This document shows, in pieces, positions 20,611 through 32,523 of a DNA stretch of 64,000 bases. The translations under genes and the position numbers were made by a program. This DNA comes from Echinometra lucunter (Eukaryota; Echinodermata; Echinoidea; Camarodonta; Echinometridae), in assembly GCA_029962745.1 (NCBI GenBank), contig CM057165.1:20572745-20636744 (forward strand). The letters run 5' to 3'. The number at the start of each line of letters is the position of its first letter. The stretch's first letter is position 1. The notes beneath the pieces are model-generated. The model was not told the DNA's origin. It did not search any database and worked only from the letters and a program-made list of their open reading frames with translations.

Positions 20611-21853
20611 ATTCTTCTGTTTTGACAACGAATTCTATCTACAAATAAGGGGAACAGCCATGGGAACCAAAATGGCCCCTACGTATGCTACCCTATTCAT
20701 GGGCTATTTAGAAACAAAATTATATTCAGAAGTAGAACGTATCTTCAGTATCCCAATCAAATCCTATATAAAGGAAAACTGGCTTAGATATCTTGATGAC
20801 TGCTTTATTATTTGGAAAGCTGAATTTGGGGATATTACTTTATTTAACAATATTCTTCAGCATCTCCACCCAAGTATTACATTTAAATCCGAGGAAAGTA
20901 CTGATAGAATTAACTTCTTGGACATAACGGTAATAAATGAAATGAACAACATTAAAACTGACATATTTTATAAAGTAACGGATACACATCAGTATTTACA
21001 CTTTAAATCTTGCCACCCCAGACACTGTAAAATTAATGTTCCATATAATTTAGCAAGACGGATTTGCACCATCGTATCAGACGCTGAAGTACGCAAGAAA
21101 CGTTTATTGGAATTAAACCTCATGTTAAAAGACAGAGAATATCCGGAAAGCATCATTCTAAACGGCATCAAGAAAGCTGAAAAACTCTCACAAGAGGAAC
21201 TAAGGTCAAGTAAACCAAAACAAGACAATACCCAGTCAATACCATTTATACACACTCATAATCCAAATAACCCCAATATTAGTAAACTGATTAAGGAATC
21301 ACTGTTAACACTTTCAAATGACAAAGAATTAAATCCGGCATTTAAAGGAACAAAACTAATCTTAAGTAAACGGCAAAGCCCAAACTTAAAACGCATGTTA
21401 ACTAGAGCAGCCCTTAAAATACAAGATAAGAATAGGTCGGAAAATGGTATTAAAAAATGTACGAACAAAAGATGCAAAGCGTGCCCATATATGAAAGAAA
21501 CTAATCAGCTTTTCTTTAAAAATCAAAATAAACCATTCGTAATATCATTTCCTTTCACCTGTACTACGCAGAATTTAATTTATTGTATTACTTGTCATGG
21601 CTGTGGAGAGCAATATATTGGAGAGACAGGAGACACACTCCGACATCGACTCACAGTACACAGACAACAAATTCGTCATGAACAATACCAACAAATAAAA
21701 GTAAGTTCCCACATTAAATCATGTGCTGGGTCTCAAGAACCAAACTTTAACATTATCCCGTTTTATAAAATGAACGAGGACAATAAGATTAAGAGGGGCC
21801 TAAAAGAGAAATACTTTATCTCAAGATTTACTCCTTCTCTGAATGCACTGTAG
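20597..21853 (+). CDS. Penelope-like reverse transcriptase/GIY-YIG endonuclease, 5'-truncated
   Basis: Open for 418 codons with no ATG at the beginning; element-derived sequence starts near 20610 (FDNEFYLQIRGTAMGTKMAP). Seen in order: RT palm block GTAMGTKMAPTYATLFM (residues 19-35), the catalytic YLDD at 65-68, INFLDITV, the cysteine motif CTNKRCKACPY typical of Penelope linkers, and a C-terminal GIY-YIG endonuclease (LIYCITCHGCGEQYIGETGD). The N-terminal RT block (ADKGG) is missing and is found only in the inverted neighbour, so the reading frame is intact but the enzyme is incomplete. In the family the protein copies element RNA and nicks the target. GIY-YIG places it with the Neptune/Poseidon-type elements rather than the endonuclease-less ones. 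Confidence 0.88.
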   Translation: METFPFFCFDNEFYLQIRGTAMGTKMAPTYATLFMGYLETKLYSEVERIFSIPIKSYIKENWLRYLDDCFIIWKAEFGDITLFNNILQHLHPSITFKSEESTDRINFLDITVINEMNNIKTDIFYKVTDTHQYLHFKSCHPRHCKINVPYNLARRICTIVSDAEVRKKRLLELNLMLKDREYPESIILNGIKKAEKLSQEELRSSKPKQDNTQSIPFIHTHNPNNPNISKLIKESLLTLSNDKELNPAFKGTKLILSKRQSPNLKRMLTRAALKIQDKNRSENGIKKCTNKRCKACPYMKETNQLFFKNQNKPFVISFPFTCTTQNLIYCITCHGCGEQYIGETGDTLRHRLTVHRQQIRHEQYQQIKVSSHIKSCAGSQEPNFNIIPFYKMNEDNKIKRGLKEKYFISRFTPSLNAL

Positions 21854-22075
21854 TCAGAACGGGAACACCGTTTATAAATATCACATTTTGTGTAAGATCT
21901 TTATTAACCATATTGTGCATCCCCTTATTTTGATGAAATTTAGTAAGAAATTGTATTATGAATTAATCATGTTAATTACCTACTTCGTCGTGTATATATA
22001 TATACATAATTTTCTGTTTATAAATCAAACTTTTCTCTTGTAAGACAAACATTTAATTGATTATACATACCCTCT

Positions 22076-22108
<33 letters not shown>

Positions 22109-22790
22109 TCCCACTCCCCCCCCCCAGCTTCATCCGTTCTCTCCTTTTTTCTCTTCCTCTCTCTCTCTCTCTCTCTCTCTCTAAACATATCATCCACTTT
22201 TATGTTTACTGCTCCTAACAAGACATTTCCAGTTGTTTCCATTACCATAATAACATCATACTCCAATATCTTTTCTCCCCCCCCCCCCATTCATGACATC
22301 ATGTACCTCTGTCCAAAAGATAGGAAACACCCGCTTTGTTCGTTTTTCCCTTTATCTATCTATTTATTTAAATTTTTGTATCATGATCTAAGTGAGATGT
22401 CTTTATTTCATTGACGTTCCCACGAACTTAGGACATTCTTTAAGAAGAACCTTTGTATTATAAGCAATGAGAATTTGTTAAACATTACGGATTAGTCACT
22501 TAGAATAAAAGCAAACTACCTGCACAAGTGACACTTAATCTTGGATTTAAATAGAATGCTAATGAATAGAAATCGGATAATCTTAGTCTTTATTGTAATC
22601 TAACAGTATCTCCTTGCAAGTACATAACCATACTTTATCTTGTACCTGTATATAAACCATGTCAAATTGTAAAAACAACCACTTCACCTGAAGAGAATTA
22701 AATCGAAAGCGCTTGTGAAGTACAAACCAGGTTACCCTGTGTATTCCATATATCGTTGTGAATCTTCTTTATATTTCTTTCTGATATTTT
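21572..22790. repeat. Right arm of a 1.2-kb inverted repeat (left arm 19268-20488)
   Basis: The two arms are near-identical over about 1.2 kb, separated by 1.08 kb. Differences are mainly in G/C-run and dinucleotide lengths and a few substitutions (for example QEPN here versus QEPS in the other arm). Confidence 0.9.
22681..22721 (+). ncRNA. Hammerhead ribozyme motif (Penelope type)
   Basis: Order matches a type I hammerhead: helix I strand ACTTCAC (22681-22687), core CTGAAGA (22688-22694, fits CUGANGA), helix II closed by GA/TC around ATTAAA, core GAAA (22705-22708), helix III reduced to AGC/GCT with no loop, T at the cleavage position (22714), and the other helix I strand GTGAAGT (22715-22721), fully complementary to the first. 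Helix III is a self-complementary AAGCGCTT, so cleavage would need a dimer, as reported for Penelope hammerheads. The helix II stem is only 2 bp, which is the weak point. Confidence 0.72.
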
Positions 22791-22832
22791 AACCCTGCAT
22801 CTCGTCGGACCCTTTGGGCCCTTTGAACATTT

Positions 22833-22872
<40 letters not shown>

Positions 22873-23391
22873 TCTTGTAGGGAAATGAAACTTAACATTA
22901 AGTTCGCAATTACCTGACTCAACGGCCGTAGCAAAAGTAGTGTGGGTGTAGTTTGTAAGAGAATGGTCTGTGGAATGAGTAGGTGTGTATGTTCATAATG
23001 TATAGAGGGCGCGTAGTATAAAAATTCCGTTGGACCGGAACATCTAGGCAAGGTGAATGATACAGAGATATAGGAGTGAGAACGGAACCACTAGCGGGTA
23101 ACAGCACTTAATGTGTACACTATTTGAAAAGAGAAAGAGAAAGAGAGAGAGAGGGAGGAGAGGAGAGAGAGCGAAGTAAAGAGAGAGAGGGGAAAAGGCA
23201 GGGGAGAAAGAAAACACGTAACATAATACGCAAATTGGTACAGAAAATTCTACGCCTGCCCTGGTACATATAATGTACACATACAATTATGCACAAAAAT
23301 AAAATATGTCTGTATGATAATCCTTATACAAATGGAATCATATGGAAGCAAAACATACATGTATGTATGCTTATACATGGACGTGGGAGAG
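22791..23391. other. Intron 1 between elements
   Basis: (TA)n at 22838-22871, (GA)-rich at 23128-23210. No exon seen. Confidence 0.35.
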
Positions 23392-24270
23392 AGGACATTT
23401 CCCCCGGAGGACAACTCTCCCGGAGGACAACTCTCCCCGAGGACAACTCCCCCGGAGGACAACTCCCCCGAGGACAACTCCCCCGAAGACAACTCCCCAA
23501 GAGGACAACTCCCCTTGAGGACATCTCCCCCCCCCCTTTAAGGACAAAATTACGGATGAAAATTTATTTTTTATGACAACGCCTTGCTCGTGAGGAACTG
23601 TAAAATAAATCTTTCTCTTTTTTTCAATCAAACTTAAGTAACTAATTCAGTATTTTTTTTAATTAAAACTCTCCCGGATGAGAACAGCTTCTCGGGGATG
23701 ACAAACGAGGATGGGCGAGGGGTAGAGGGTTGTTACTCGTTTAATAAGGTTTACAGTGATTTGTCGCTCTAATTGCTAACTTTTTGGAGAAATTTCCACC
23801 CTTTTGCTCCCAATTTTGCGCCAAAGTACACATTCAAGAAAAAAATCTAGTAATGGGTACGCTTTTCCGCCCAAGGGTGTTATGTTTGACAGCTTCAGCG
23901 GCACACTCCCATCGGAACCAAATCTGATCATCAGAAGAGAGAAAAGAAAGGAATAAAATGAAGAAAGGAAAATGAGGAACCTAAGTAGGAAGCTACAAAA
24001 GTAGAGAATGATGTATCTAGTCGTAGTCTTCAGGAAAAGGGGGAGATGGGCCACAATCAAGCTTAAGTCACTTCGCTCGATCAGCAGCCGTGATTGGGTG
24101 CCGTTTATTTTTTTTTAAAATGTAAATGCACAATTTTCAGGCAAGATATCATATTTAGAAAATCTTACTTTTTAGGGGAGGGGTCAACCACCCCCCCCCC
24201 TTCCGAGATCCGGTATCCGCCCCTAACTCACTGACTATAAATGAAAATAAAACCTTAACGGAATTTTGTA
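23392..24270. repeat. Left arm of a 5.1-kb inverted-repeat unit
   Basis: Matches 27718-28515 in reverse orientation. Shared blocks include AACCTTAACGGAATT/AATTCCGTTAAGGTT at the inner end, the block around ACTCCCATCGGAACCAAAT, and the CGAGGGGTAGAGGGTTGTTA block. The outer end is a minisatellite of GAGGACAACTCCCCC (period about 16-17 bp, 23404-23530) that is much shorter in the right arm. Confidence 0.85.
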
Positions 24271-24350
24271 CTGAATGCATATATTCTTCATTTCATTTTT
24301 GGTAAAGGACTTGTGCTTCTACGTATTTAGCGTCCAGCGAGCATGTGCGA

Positions 24351-24869
24351 GTATCATAGAATTCTTTGCGCTGAAACCACATGAAAACATAAATTATAAA
24401 GTACCTCATTCAAGAGTAAAAGATAAACAAAAAGGAAAAGTCAGCGGCAGATTCTTATGATTTGACAAATTTGGACACATATTGAGCTTTGATATCTAAA
24501 TTCGCTGATGAAATTAATCATAAGTATCATAGAATTCTTTGCGCTGAAACCACATGAAAACATTAATTATGAAGTACCTCATTCAAGAGTAAAAGATAAA
24601 CAAAAAGGAAAAGTCAGCGGCAGATTCTTATGATTTGACAAATTTGGACACATATTGAGCTTTGATATCTAAATTCGCTGATGAAATTAATCATAAGTAT
24701 CATAGAATTCTTTGCGCTGAAACCACATGAAAACATTAATTATGAAGTACCTCATTCAAGAGTAAAAGATAAACAAAAAGGAAAAGTCATCGTTAGATTC
24801 TTATGATTTGACAAATTTGGACACATACTGAGCTTTGATATCTAAATTCGCTGATGAAATCAATCATTT
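24351..24869. repeat. Three tandem copies of a 173-bp unit
   Basis: GTATCATAGAATTCTTTGCG starts at 24351, 24524 and 24697, exactly 173 bp apart. Copies are almost identical; the last diverges at AAGTCATCGTTAGATTC. Not coding. Confidence 0.95.
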
Positions 24870-25157
24870 TTTCTAACTTAGAATATCTACTTTCAGCTGA
24901 CCTGAAAGCTTGAGATTTATGTCTCTGTTCTTATTATTTTTTCTTTTTTTATATAGAGCCTAAATAAATCTTTCAATCATAAAGCTTGGAGAAATCTTTA
25001 GTTTACTTATTAAAAATTACACAATCTAGTCCATGTTTGTCAGATATTTGATTCCATAATGTTTGCGTACAAAAATAAACAAACATCAAACATGATATGA
25101 CGATTACAATATGTTTGGTAAAACTTTAGCTTACTAATACAAGCCAATAGCAAGATT

Positions 25158-26838
25158 GTGTCTCGCCCACCCGTGATTTAATAACACGAAAGTTTCCCCA
25201 AGTACATCCCGGACCAAGTTTGATGTCACAAAGTCTTGCAGGTAAACTTTAATGACTGACCTAAACTGACCTTTAACCTTACCATGTGACCTGACGGCAC
25301 AATAGCATGAATGTACCCCTAGTGCATCTATCAATTTGGGTTGCTATCGGAGCAACACGTGTCAAGTTATGTGTCACAAGAGAGTCTTGCAGGTAAACCT
25401 TAACCTTTGAAATAAAATGACCTTTGACCATACCATGTGACCTCCAATAACACTATAACATGAAGGTCCCCCAAGTACATGTACATCTATCACCCAAGTT
25501 TAGTTGAAAAGAGAGCAACAGTTGCAAAGTATTTTTTGTCATAAGAGAGTCTTGCAGGTAAACTCTTAACATTTGACATGAAATGAGCTTTGACCTCACC
25601 ATGTGACCGCCGACAGCACCGCAACATGTTATCGCTAGTGCAGCTATTACCCAAGTTTGGTTGCCATTGGACCAACAGTTGTCAAGAGAGGGGAGGGTGC
25701 AGGAAGGGAGAGTCCCCCCCCCCCCTCCCATACAAAGTGTGGAAGTTTGACATTTCTTTGTCACTGTTCCTTGTCTGCTCCTCTTCTTGCGTCCTCTTAG
25801 CTTTTTCTCTTCTTGTCTTTTTTTTTGGGGGGTGACCACCCCGCATTGCCTCCCTGGCTACATGAGTTTCAAGAATTAAGAAAACAAGAAATGACAGAGG
25901 AAAAGCAAATTCAAGAATTTGAAAACATCTGTAACATATGACCTCCAATGACCTTTCACCTTATCATGTGAAGTCCAACAGAATGATAACATGCACTTCC
26001 CCTTAGTGATCTGCAACCCAAGTTTGACTGAAAAGTGTGACACGGTTGCAAAGTTTTGTGTCATAAGAGAGTCTTGCACGTAAACTTTAACCGTTCAACG
26101 TTTGACCTGTAATGACCTTTGACCTGACCATGTGACCTCTGACTGGACCATAACATGCAGGTCCCCTTAGTGCATCTACAACCCAAGTTTGATAGATAAG
26201 TGTCACACGGTTGCAGAGTTTTGTGTCATAAGAGAGTCTTGCACGTAAACTTTAATGTTTGACCTGAAATGACCTTTGACCTTACCATGTGACCTCTGAC
26301 TGGACAATAAGATGCAGGTCCCCTTAGTGCATCTACAACCCAAGTTTGATTGAACAGTGTCACACGGTTGCAGAGTTTTGTGTCATAAGAGAGTCTTGCA
26401 CGTAAATTTTAACGTTTGACCTAAAATGACCTTTGACCTTACCATGTGACCTCTGACTAGAGCATAACATGCAGGTCCGCTTAGGGCATCTACAACCCAA
26501 GTTTGGTTGAAAAGTGAGTCACGGTTGCAGAGTTTTGTGTCATAAGAGAGTCTTGCACGTAAACTTTAACGTTTGACCTGAAATGACCTTTGACCTTACC
26601 ATGTGACCTCTGACTGGACCATAACATGCAGGTCCCCTTAGTGCATCTACAACCCAAGTTTGGTTGAAAAGTGAGTCACGGTTGCCAAGTTATCTTTCAT
26701 AACGTTTGTGACGGACGGACGGACGACGGACGGACGACGGACGGACGACGGACGGACGACGGACGGACGACGGACGGACGACGGACGGACGACATTTGGA
26801 TCCCTTAGTCTCGCCTTCACCTCCGGTGGGCGAGACAA
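25158..26838. mobile_element. Element with GTCTCGCCCACC ends and internal tandem array
   Basis: Ends GTCTCGCCCACC (25159) and GGTGGGCGAGAC (26826-26837) are inverted repeats. Inside, a unit of about 157-165 bp built on TGACCTTTGACCTTACCATGTGACC and GAGAGTCTTGCACGTAAAC recurs about eight times, followed by an 11-bp minisatellite. A G/C-run repeat is inserted at about 25685-25870. No transposase. Confidence 0.75.
26708..26790. repeat. 11-bp minisatellite (GGACGGACGAC)n
   Basis: About seven near-perfect units at the right end of the element spanning 25158-26838. Confidence 0.92.
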
Positions 26839-27717
26839 AAACTTATTAACCAATGAGTTTTATACAATATCAATTGTATTAGTTTGAGAATGGAAAACAA
26901 CAATCATACAAAACAAACATACATTAACAAAACAAGCATACATTAGAGTGGGTGCAAAAGTTTGATTTAAAAATATCCCTACGAGATTTTGTTTTTTAAG
27001 TATTTATTTTCTTGAAAAAAACGTTAACAAAACAAGTGAAATCATTTCAAACATTATGTCAGAGATACAAATATTTATGTTACGCTATCATCATCATTGA
27101 ATGTAACATCATAGAGAAGAACTGTTTTATACTTATCCCAAAACAGGCATTTCACACCTGGACGATTTATGTGTGTGTGGGTGTGTGTCGAGGCCTTAAT
27201 TCAGCCTTTATTATCCTTTATATTTTTCTAAATACAATATAGCTTATAGTTTCAACTTTTCTACAAACAGTTTTCTGCTCTGATATGTCCTTCAAAAAAT
27301 GTATACCAAAGAAAATTGTGTTTTTCTTTTGATTATTCACTCGTGACGGGTGCACTGTGGGTATTTGAGCCAGGCACTATTCTGCCTAAACCCGAGAGAG
27401 ATTTCACAAGAAATAAAGCAATGTTTGCTTTTCATTTCTATAAAGCTACAGGCGGGAGATAACTAACTCCTATCACGATTTAGATTGTTTGCTCCAATTC
27501 TGCCATGTAGCAATTTAAACTTTCTTAATTTTCTATGTAGCTTGACTCGAAGAGATTTCAAAAACCGGCTTCGCCATTCAGTAACATTTTCAAGTGTTTG
27601 CTCTTGCACAGCTTTGCATTTATGTACATGTAATACATTGACAAATTCTTTTGAAAACACTTTTTAAACATTTTTTCAGTAACAGAACTCAAACAAATAC
27701 ATGACATTTACGTGATA
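26839..27717. other. Centre of the 5.1-kb inverted unit, unique
   Basis: AT-rich, no exon or element end recognised. Confidence 0.3.
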
Positions 27718-28515
27718 AAAACAGAATTCCGTTAAGGTTTTATTTTTCATTTATAGTCAGTGAGTTTAACAAAGGGGCGGATACCGGGTCAGGGGAAGGG
27801 GGGGGGGGGGAGTAGTTGACCCCTCCCCTAAAAAGCAAAAATTTTAAATCTGATATCTTGCCTAAAATTGTGCATTTAGGAAAAAAAAAAAGAACGGGAC
27901 CCAATCACGGCTGCTGATCGAGCGAAGTGATTATGGCCTATCTCCCCCTTTTCCTGAAGACTAGATACATCATTCTCTACTTTTGTAGCTTCCTACTTAG
28001 GTTCCTCACCTTCCTTTCTTCATTTTTAATCCTTTCTGATGATCAAATTTGGTTCCGATGGGAGTGTGCCGCTGAAGCTGCCAAACCCAACACCCTTGGG
28101 CTGAAAGCGTACCCATTACTAGAGTTTTTATTTTCTTGAATGTGTACTTAAAAATGGGTACGATAAAATGGGAGCAAAAGGGTGGAAATTTTTCCCAAAA
28201 AAAGTTAGCAATCAGAGCGACAAATTACCGTATACCTTATTAAACGAGTAACAAACCTCTACCCCTCTCCTATCCCCGTTTGTTATCCTCGAGGAGCTGC
28301 TCTCCTCCGGGAAAGTTGTAATAAAAATACTTGATCAATTACTTAAGTTTGATTTAAAAAGAAAGAAAGAAAGAAAGTTTTTACGGTTCCTCACGTGCCA
28401 GGCGTGGTCATAAAAACCAATTTTCCTCCGGTCATTAATCTTGTCCTAAAGGGGGGGGGGGATGTCCTCCGAGGTAGTTGTCAGATGGGATTTATCCCCG
28501 GGGGAGTTGTCCTAG
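27718..28515. repeat. Right arm of the 5.1-kb inverted-repeat unit
   Basis: Reverse-complement partner of 23392-24270, with about 80-90% identity by eye. It is followed by (TA)n at 28519-28560. Confidence 0.85.
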
Positions 28516-28517
28516 AA

Positions 28518-28563
<46 letters not shown>

Positions 28564-29074
28564 ACACATATCATATACATACACTCACTCACGCACAAAA
28601 TAAACTTCTGATGGTTCTTAAGGCCGACTCTTGAACAACAGACAAGAGCAAAAAAAGAATACATTTCAACCTCTCCCGCTATATGATTTTTATTTTTTTA
28701 TTTTTTTATTTTTTATATTTTTTTATATGATTTTATTTTTTAATGGCATTCTACTACCAACTCTGATTCTTGTATTATCTAGATGCCAAGCAGACTAATT
28801 TTTAATTTTACATAAATATATACATATGCAATAAATATTACAACCAATTCATGACAAGGGAAGGTAAATAATAATCACAGAATTTACAGTTTTTTGACGA
28901 AAGAGGAAAAAGGGCGTCCCAATTCTGCCCTCACCATCCAACAGGGAAACGAGAGCCCTTCAAGTAAAATTCACAACTGACTCGAATATTTGCCCCTGTG
29001 TCCTGCAGATGCCAAGATCCAGATACGCCATTGAAACAAGTCATTTTATTCGTCTGATTTCTGTTTATTGTTAG

Positions 29075-29226
29075 CCCTAGGGCAGGAGTCCACATGCCAT
29101 GAGTTCGAAGGCTCTTTATATGTCGTTGGAGAATTGTCGCCCAGACCGATTTCCTTTGATGATGTACGATCGACGTGCCAAAGCTATGGAGGGGATTTGG
29201 TCTTCATAACATCACGAAAAATTAGT
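29075..29226 (+). CDS. C-type lectin gene, exon 2
   Basis: Acceptor TTTATTGTTAG before 29075; donor AGT/GTAAGC after 29226. Starting in phase 1 it completes a Thr codon with exon 1 and reads TLGQESTCHEFEGSLYVV, then ISFDDVRSTCQSYGGDLVFI (residues 23-73 of the assembled protein). The second block is the classic early C-type lectin segment: a conserved Cys (C57) in the first helix followed by GGDLV. Ends in phase 0. A downstream acceptor at 29086 would also be in frame with a phase-0 upstream exon. Most of the following intron is filled by the TAGACC-family element. Confidence 0.8.
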
Positions 29227-29891
29227 GTAAGCTTTATTTCTTCAATTCTAAATTCACAGTTAAATCCTGTATTTTGTTTTATGAAGGCAAAATGTGACAT
29301 TTTATTCAATAACAGATCACACGAACTATCGGCATACGAGACTGGGATGGGGGGGGGGGAGGGGGGTATCGTCTTTTCCCTGATTAGCATTGCGGTTTTC
29401 AATGAAAAGAATTCTAGCCAGCAAGTCTGGCACAATGTAATAGTAATCAAGAGGGATGGCGGGAGCGGCTGCACCCCCACAATTTACGTCAAAAAGAAAA
29501 AGAAAATAAAAAGAACGAGAAACCCAATGGATTGTAACAAATTGATATCTAAGTTGCCCACAGGCTCACAAAACCTTCAAAAAACAAACAAACAAACAAA
29601 CAAACTTAAGGTTTCAGGGGGTCCGCTTCCTGGGCCCTGCTTGTTTCGATGTGAGCCCTGTATTTCGATGTGTATCCTGTATAACCCCGTCTTGTGGTGC
29701 ATTCATGTGGAATTTAATATTTCGTCATTAAAGTACGCTGAATATGAAAAGACCCCCTCGCGGCCTGTTAGATAAATGATCTGGGTGATGAATGAAAACA
29801 AAGTTGCCTATTTCTGTCCTTTTCTTTTTTAGCCATACAGATGCATTCGCAGGCTGAATAGTTCATACATGAAAAATAAAATGCAAACATA

Positions 29892-30680
29892 TAGACCAAT
29901 TTCACCTCCGGTTTATGTATTTGGCCCTCTTTCGGCGACGCCATTGCTGCGGTGGGCAAGCGCGCTGACCGCGATTGGCTCTGTGTACAAAATGAATGTA
30001 AGATATGAGATCTGCCCCGATATTGTTCCATTTACTTTGTTCTAGATCAATAAAATAAAGCATGGATACATGGGTAGATGAGGTAAGACAATATTCTTAT
30101 CTGACGGATGAAGGTATGATGTATTTTTGTACTTTCGATGGTTTTTCAACTTAGTTTTGTCAGCAAAAGTTCGATTGCAGCATAGAAGCAGTAGTAAACG
30201 GGAGCCCTAAATCTTACCCTGTTTACAAAGTCATGTTTTCACTCATTAAATTTTACGCCAAAGTACATAATGATAATGTTTCTTGACTTCAAAGTCCTTT
30301 CTGTTGATGTTTTTACCCACTGGCGACGAATTCCTTCACATTGCTTACGGAAACCTGTGTAGGGAGTACGGCTTCTCACACAAACAGGCTTCATGAGTCA
30401 AAAGCGAGTGAATTTCGCACTCAGTTAGCTTCCAATTTTCAAACTTTCTCCAATTCTTGTGGCATTTGAGCACCGCACAGCTGCGACCTGAACTTGCCTG
30501 ATAATTTCTCATTGCAAATATTAAAATGAATCTGCATATACTGGTCAAAATAGACAAAAAATCGAACGAATGTACATAACGCGCTATTGACTTGTGTACT
30601 ATAAAAGTTGGAGCGCCCACCGCAGTATGTCGAACTGTGTCGAACAGTCTGCTGCCCTCTTGCGTTGTGAAATTGGTCTA
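29892..30680. mobile_element. TAGACCAATT-family element, copy 1
   Basis: 789 bp with ends TAGACCAATTTCAC and GTGAAATTGGTCTA, flanked by TA. A second copy lies in opposite orientation at 46652-47476, sharing GCGGTGGGCGCCCCAACTTT, TGTACATAACGCGCTATTGA, AACTGAGTGCGAAATTCACT and others. The TA-type flanks suggest Tc1/mariner-like mobilisation (inference). No transposase; open frames inside are chance. Confidence 0.72.
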
Positions 30681-31013
30681 TACAATCTTCTTTACATTGC
30701 AAAATGAAACGATGCACAAGTTAAGATTTAGGGATTCAATTCCTTTTCCTTTTCCTTTTTTATTTCTCTTCCAAGATCTCTGTAAACATGTTGATTATAT
30801 TGCTTTGGTCGTAGGCCTATTTACCTAGTAATAATGTTGCAATATTTCATTTCCATGCTTATGTTATATAATAATGACGCCATCACTTCCATTCTGAATG
30901 AAAAGCTTTTTCTATCTCGAAAGTAGGCAGTGGATTTCATGCTGATTCGCGTTGATTCAGCGTAATGAAACGTAACTAATTTGATGCAGAACTCTCGTTT
31001 TATCGCTAAATAG

Positions 31014-31114
31014 GACTTTGTGACGGGGCTCCTTTCCAATGGAAGGTATTTTATTGGACTCACTGACCAAGACACGGAAGGCGTCTATGAATGGCTTGAT
31101 GGCTCTCCACTAAG
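31014..31114 (+). CDS. C-type lectin gene, exon 3
   Basis: Acceptor CGCTAAATAG, donor CTAAG/GTAAGA. Phase 0 in, phase 2 out (101 bp). Reads DFVTGLLSNGRYFIGLTDQD then YEWLDGSPL (residues 74-106). YFIGLTD and YEWLDG match the WIGL and W-DG core strands of C-type lectin domains. Confidence 0.85.
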
Positions 31115-31592
31115 GTAAGATTCCTCTTATAAAGAGCTTTTCTCTGCAGAAATTTCTGTCATCGTGCTATGATAATAAAACCTTCAAAATATCAAGCTGA
31201 ATTTCTTTAATATTCGTAATATCGATTCCTGTAATTTCATGTATTGATTTCTCTTTGAATAATTATGTTACCTTTTAAAATTTGTATTCTAATAAGATGT
31301 TTCGATGAATAATTTATTTACTTGCATTCCGTGAATAAATTTGTTGCAGTTGTCTCATATGTTTTTCGTATTCATAGCTGTGATTTTTTTTTTATTACAT
31401 GCATATTACTGCCTATGATTACAACGTAATATCTGTATTACTCTGTACTGAATATGTTCCGCTTTTGAAAAAAAGCAAATACTATCATCCTTCTGGCTGC
31501 TTGTTTTGCTGTCTTTTTAATGAATTATAGGTCAATAATCAAATAAATCATGTATAAATTTGATTTGCTATTTTTGTTAAATTTCTTTCTAG

Positions 31593-31735
31593 CTACGAAA
31601 ACTGGGATAGATATGAGCCCAATGACCACCTCGGTGAAGACTGCGTGGAAATAGACACAGTGGAAAGGGATGGGCAATGGAATGACTTGTCCTGTGATAC
31701 TGAAATTGTAAATGCTTCCTACATATGTGGTATAA
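31593..31735 (+). CDS. C-type lectin gene, exon 4 (sugar-binding half)
   Basis: Acceptor TTTCTTTCTAG, donor ATAA/GTAAGT. Phase 2 in, phase 1 out (143 bp). Reads SYENWDRYEPNDHLGEDCVE, then GQWNDLSCD and ASYICGI (residues 107-154). The EPN (115-117) and WND (136-138) motifs are the calcium and sugar ligands of mannose/GlcNAc-type C-type lectins. Cysteines C124 and C141 form the usual inner pair and C152 pairs with C57. By family knowledge this predicts Ca2+-dependent carbohydrate binding outside the cell. Confidence 0.9.
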
Positions 31736-32523
31736 GTAAGTCAAAAATCTAAGGCAATCGAGTACTTTTAATTGATGTTGAAATTTTAGGAGAAGGGCGT
31801 ATACACGTTAAAAATGTTAAAAATGCCAAACTTTTTTTTGCACTTATATGTCCCATTTCGGTTAATGACCTCATAATAAAAAGGAAAAAGAAATATCCAT
31901 GTTGGCATGGTTGGGCACAGAATTGCTCACCTTGGTTGGACACATAATACCTTACGAGTGCATTTTTCTTTACAAGACATAGAGTTAGGGACTAATGGGA
32001 CTAGCTGCGAGTACAACGACATCACGTTCTGGTGAGAAATCAGCAGATTGTGCCGACAAATCATATTTTCCCCTCCAAATATCTCCCCTCCCCTATTAAA
32101 GCCATGTGTAGTTAGCGCCTGCTAACAGATCAGTTAGTATCATTGGGCCAGGAATGCTTCATAGACCTGTTTCAAAGACAACAGAAATGGACATTTAGGA
32201 GATAATGATGTCTCTGTTGGCATCGACGATGATAATGACAAGCCTACATGAAGACCTTCCTCCATAAGCATGATGAGTGGCTGAACGTGAGCGAGAGGGG
32301 GCTGATTTGCAAAAGTTGTGATAAAAAATACTTTCCATTTATCATCCTCCACCCACGGTCGCTTCTCCACCTCAACTACCCAGTATCATTTTCTTCTCTC
32401 GTGGCAAACATACTTCATAGCATAAATTGTTTTCCATACAAGAAACAGTATCTCATCTTTCTCCACCTAAAGTGCCTTTAGTACCCCCTTTTTCTCACTC
32501 ATGGCAGTAGCATGTATATGTAA
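31736..32523. other. Intron 4, unique sequence
   Basis: No exon or element ends recognised. Confidence 0.3.

Larger units (their letters stand above)
20610..22790 (+). mobile_element. Penelope-like element, plus-strand copy
   Basis: From the coding start near 20610 through the stop at 21853 and the 3' region to TTTCTTTCTGATA. The 3' region holds two (CT)n runs (22073-22097, 22157-22182), a (TA)n patch and the hammerhead motif. Together with the inverted copy it forms one 3.5-kb composite flanked by (TA)n. Confidence 0.85.

Noticed and set aside
24505..24520. CTGATGA strings in the 173-bp array as possible hammerhead cores
   Set aside because: No GAAA partner at the correct distance and no helix I or III complementarity.
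29184..29775. Continuation of the exon 2 frame for 180 more codons
   Set aside because: Readthrough beyond a good donor (AGT/GTAAGC); lectin homology resumes only after the acceptor at 31013.
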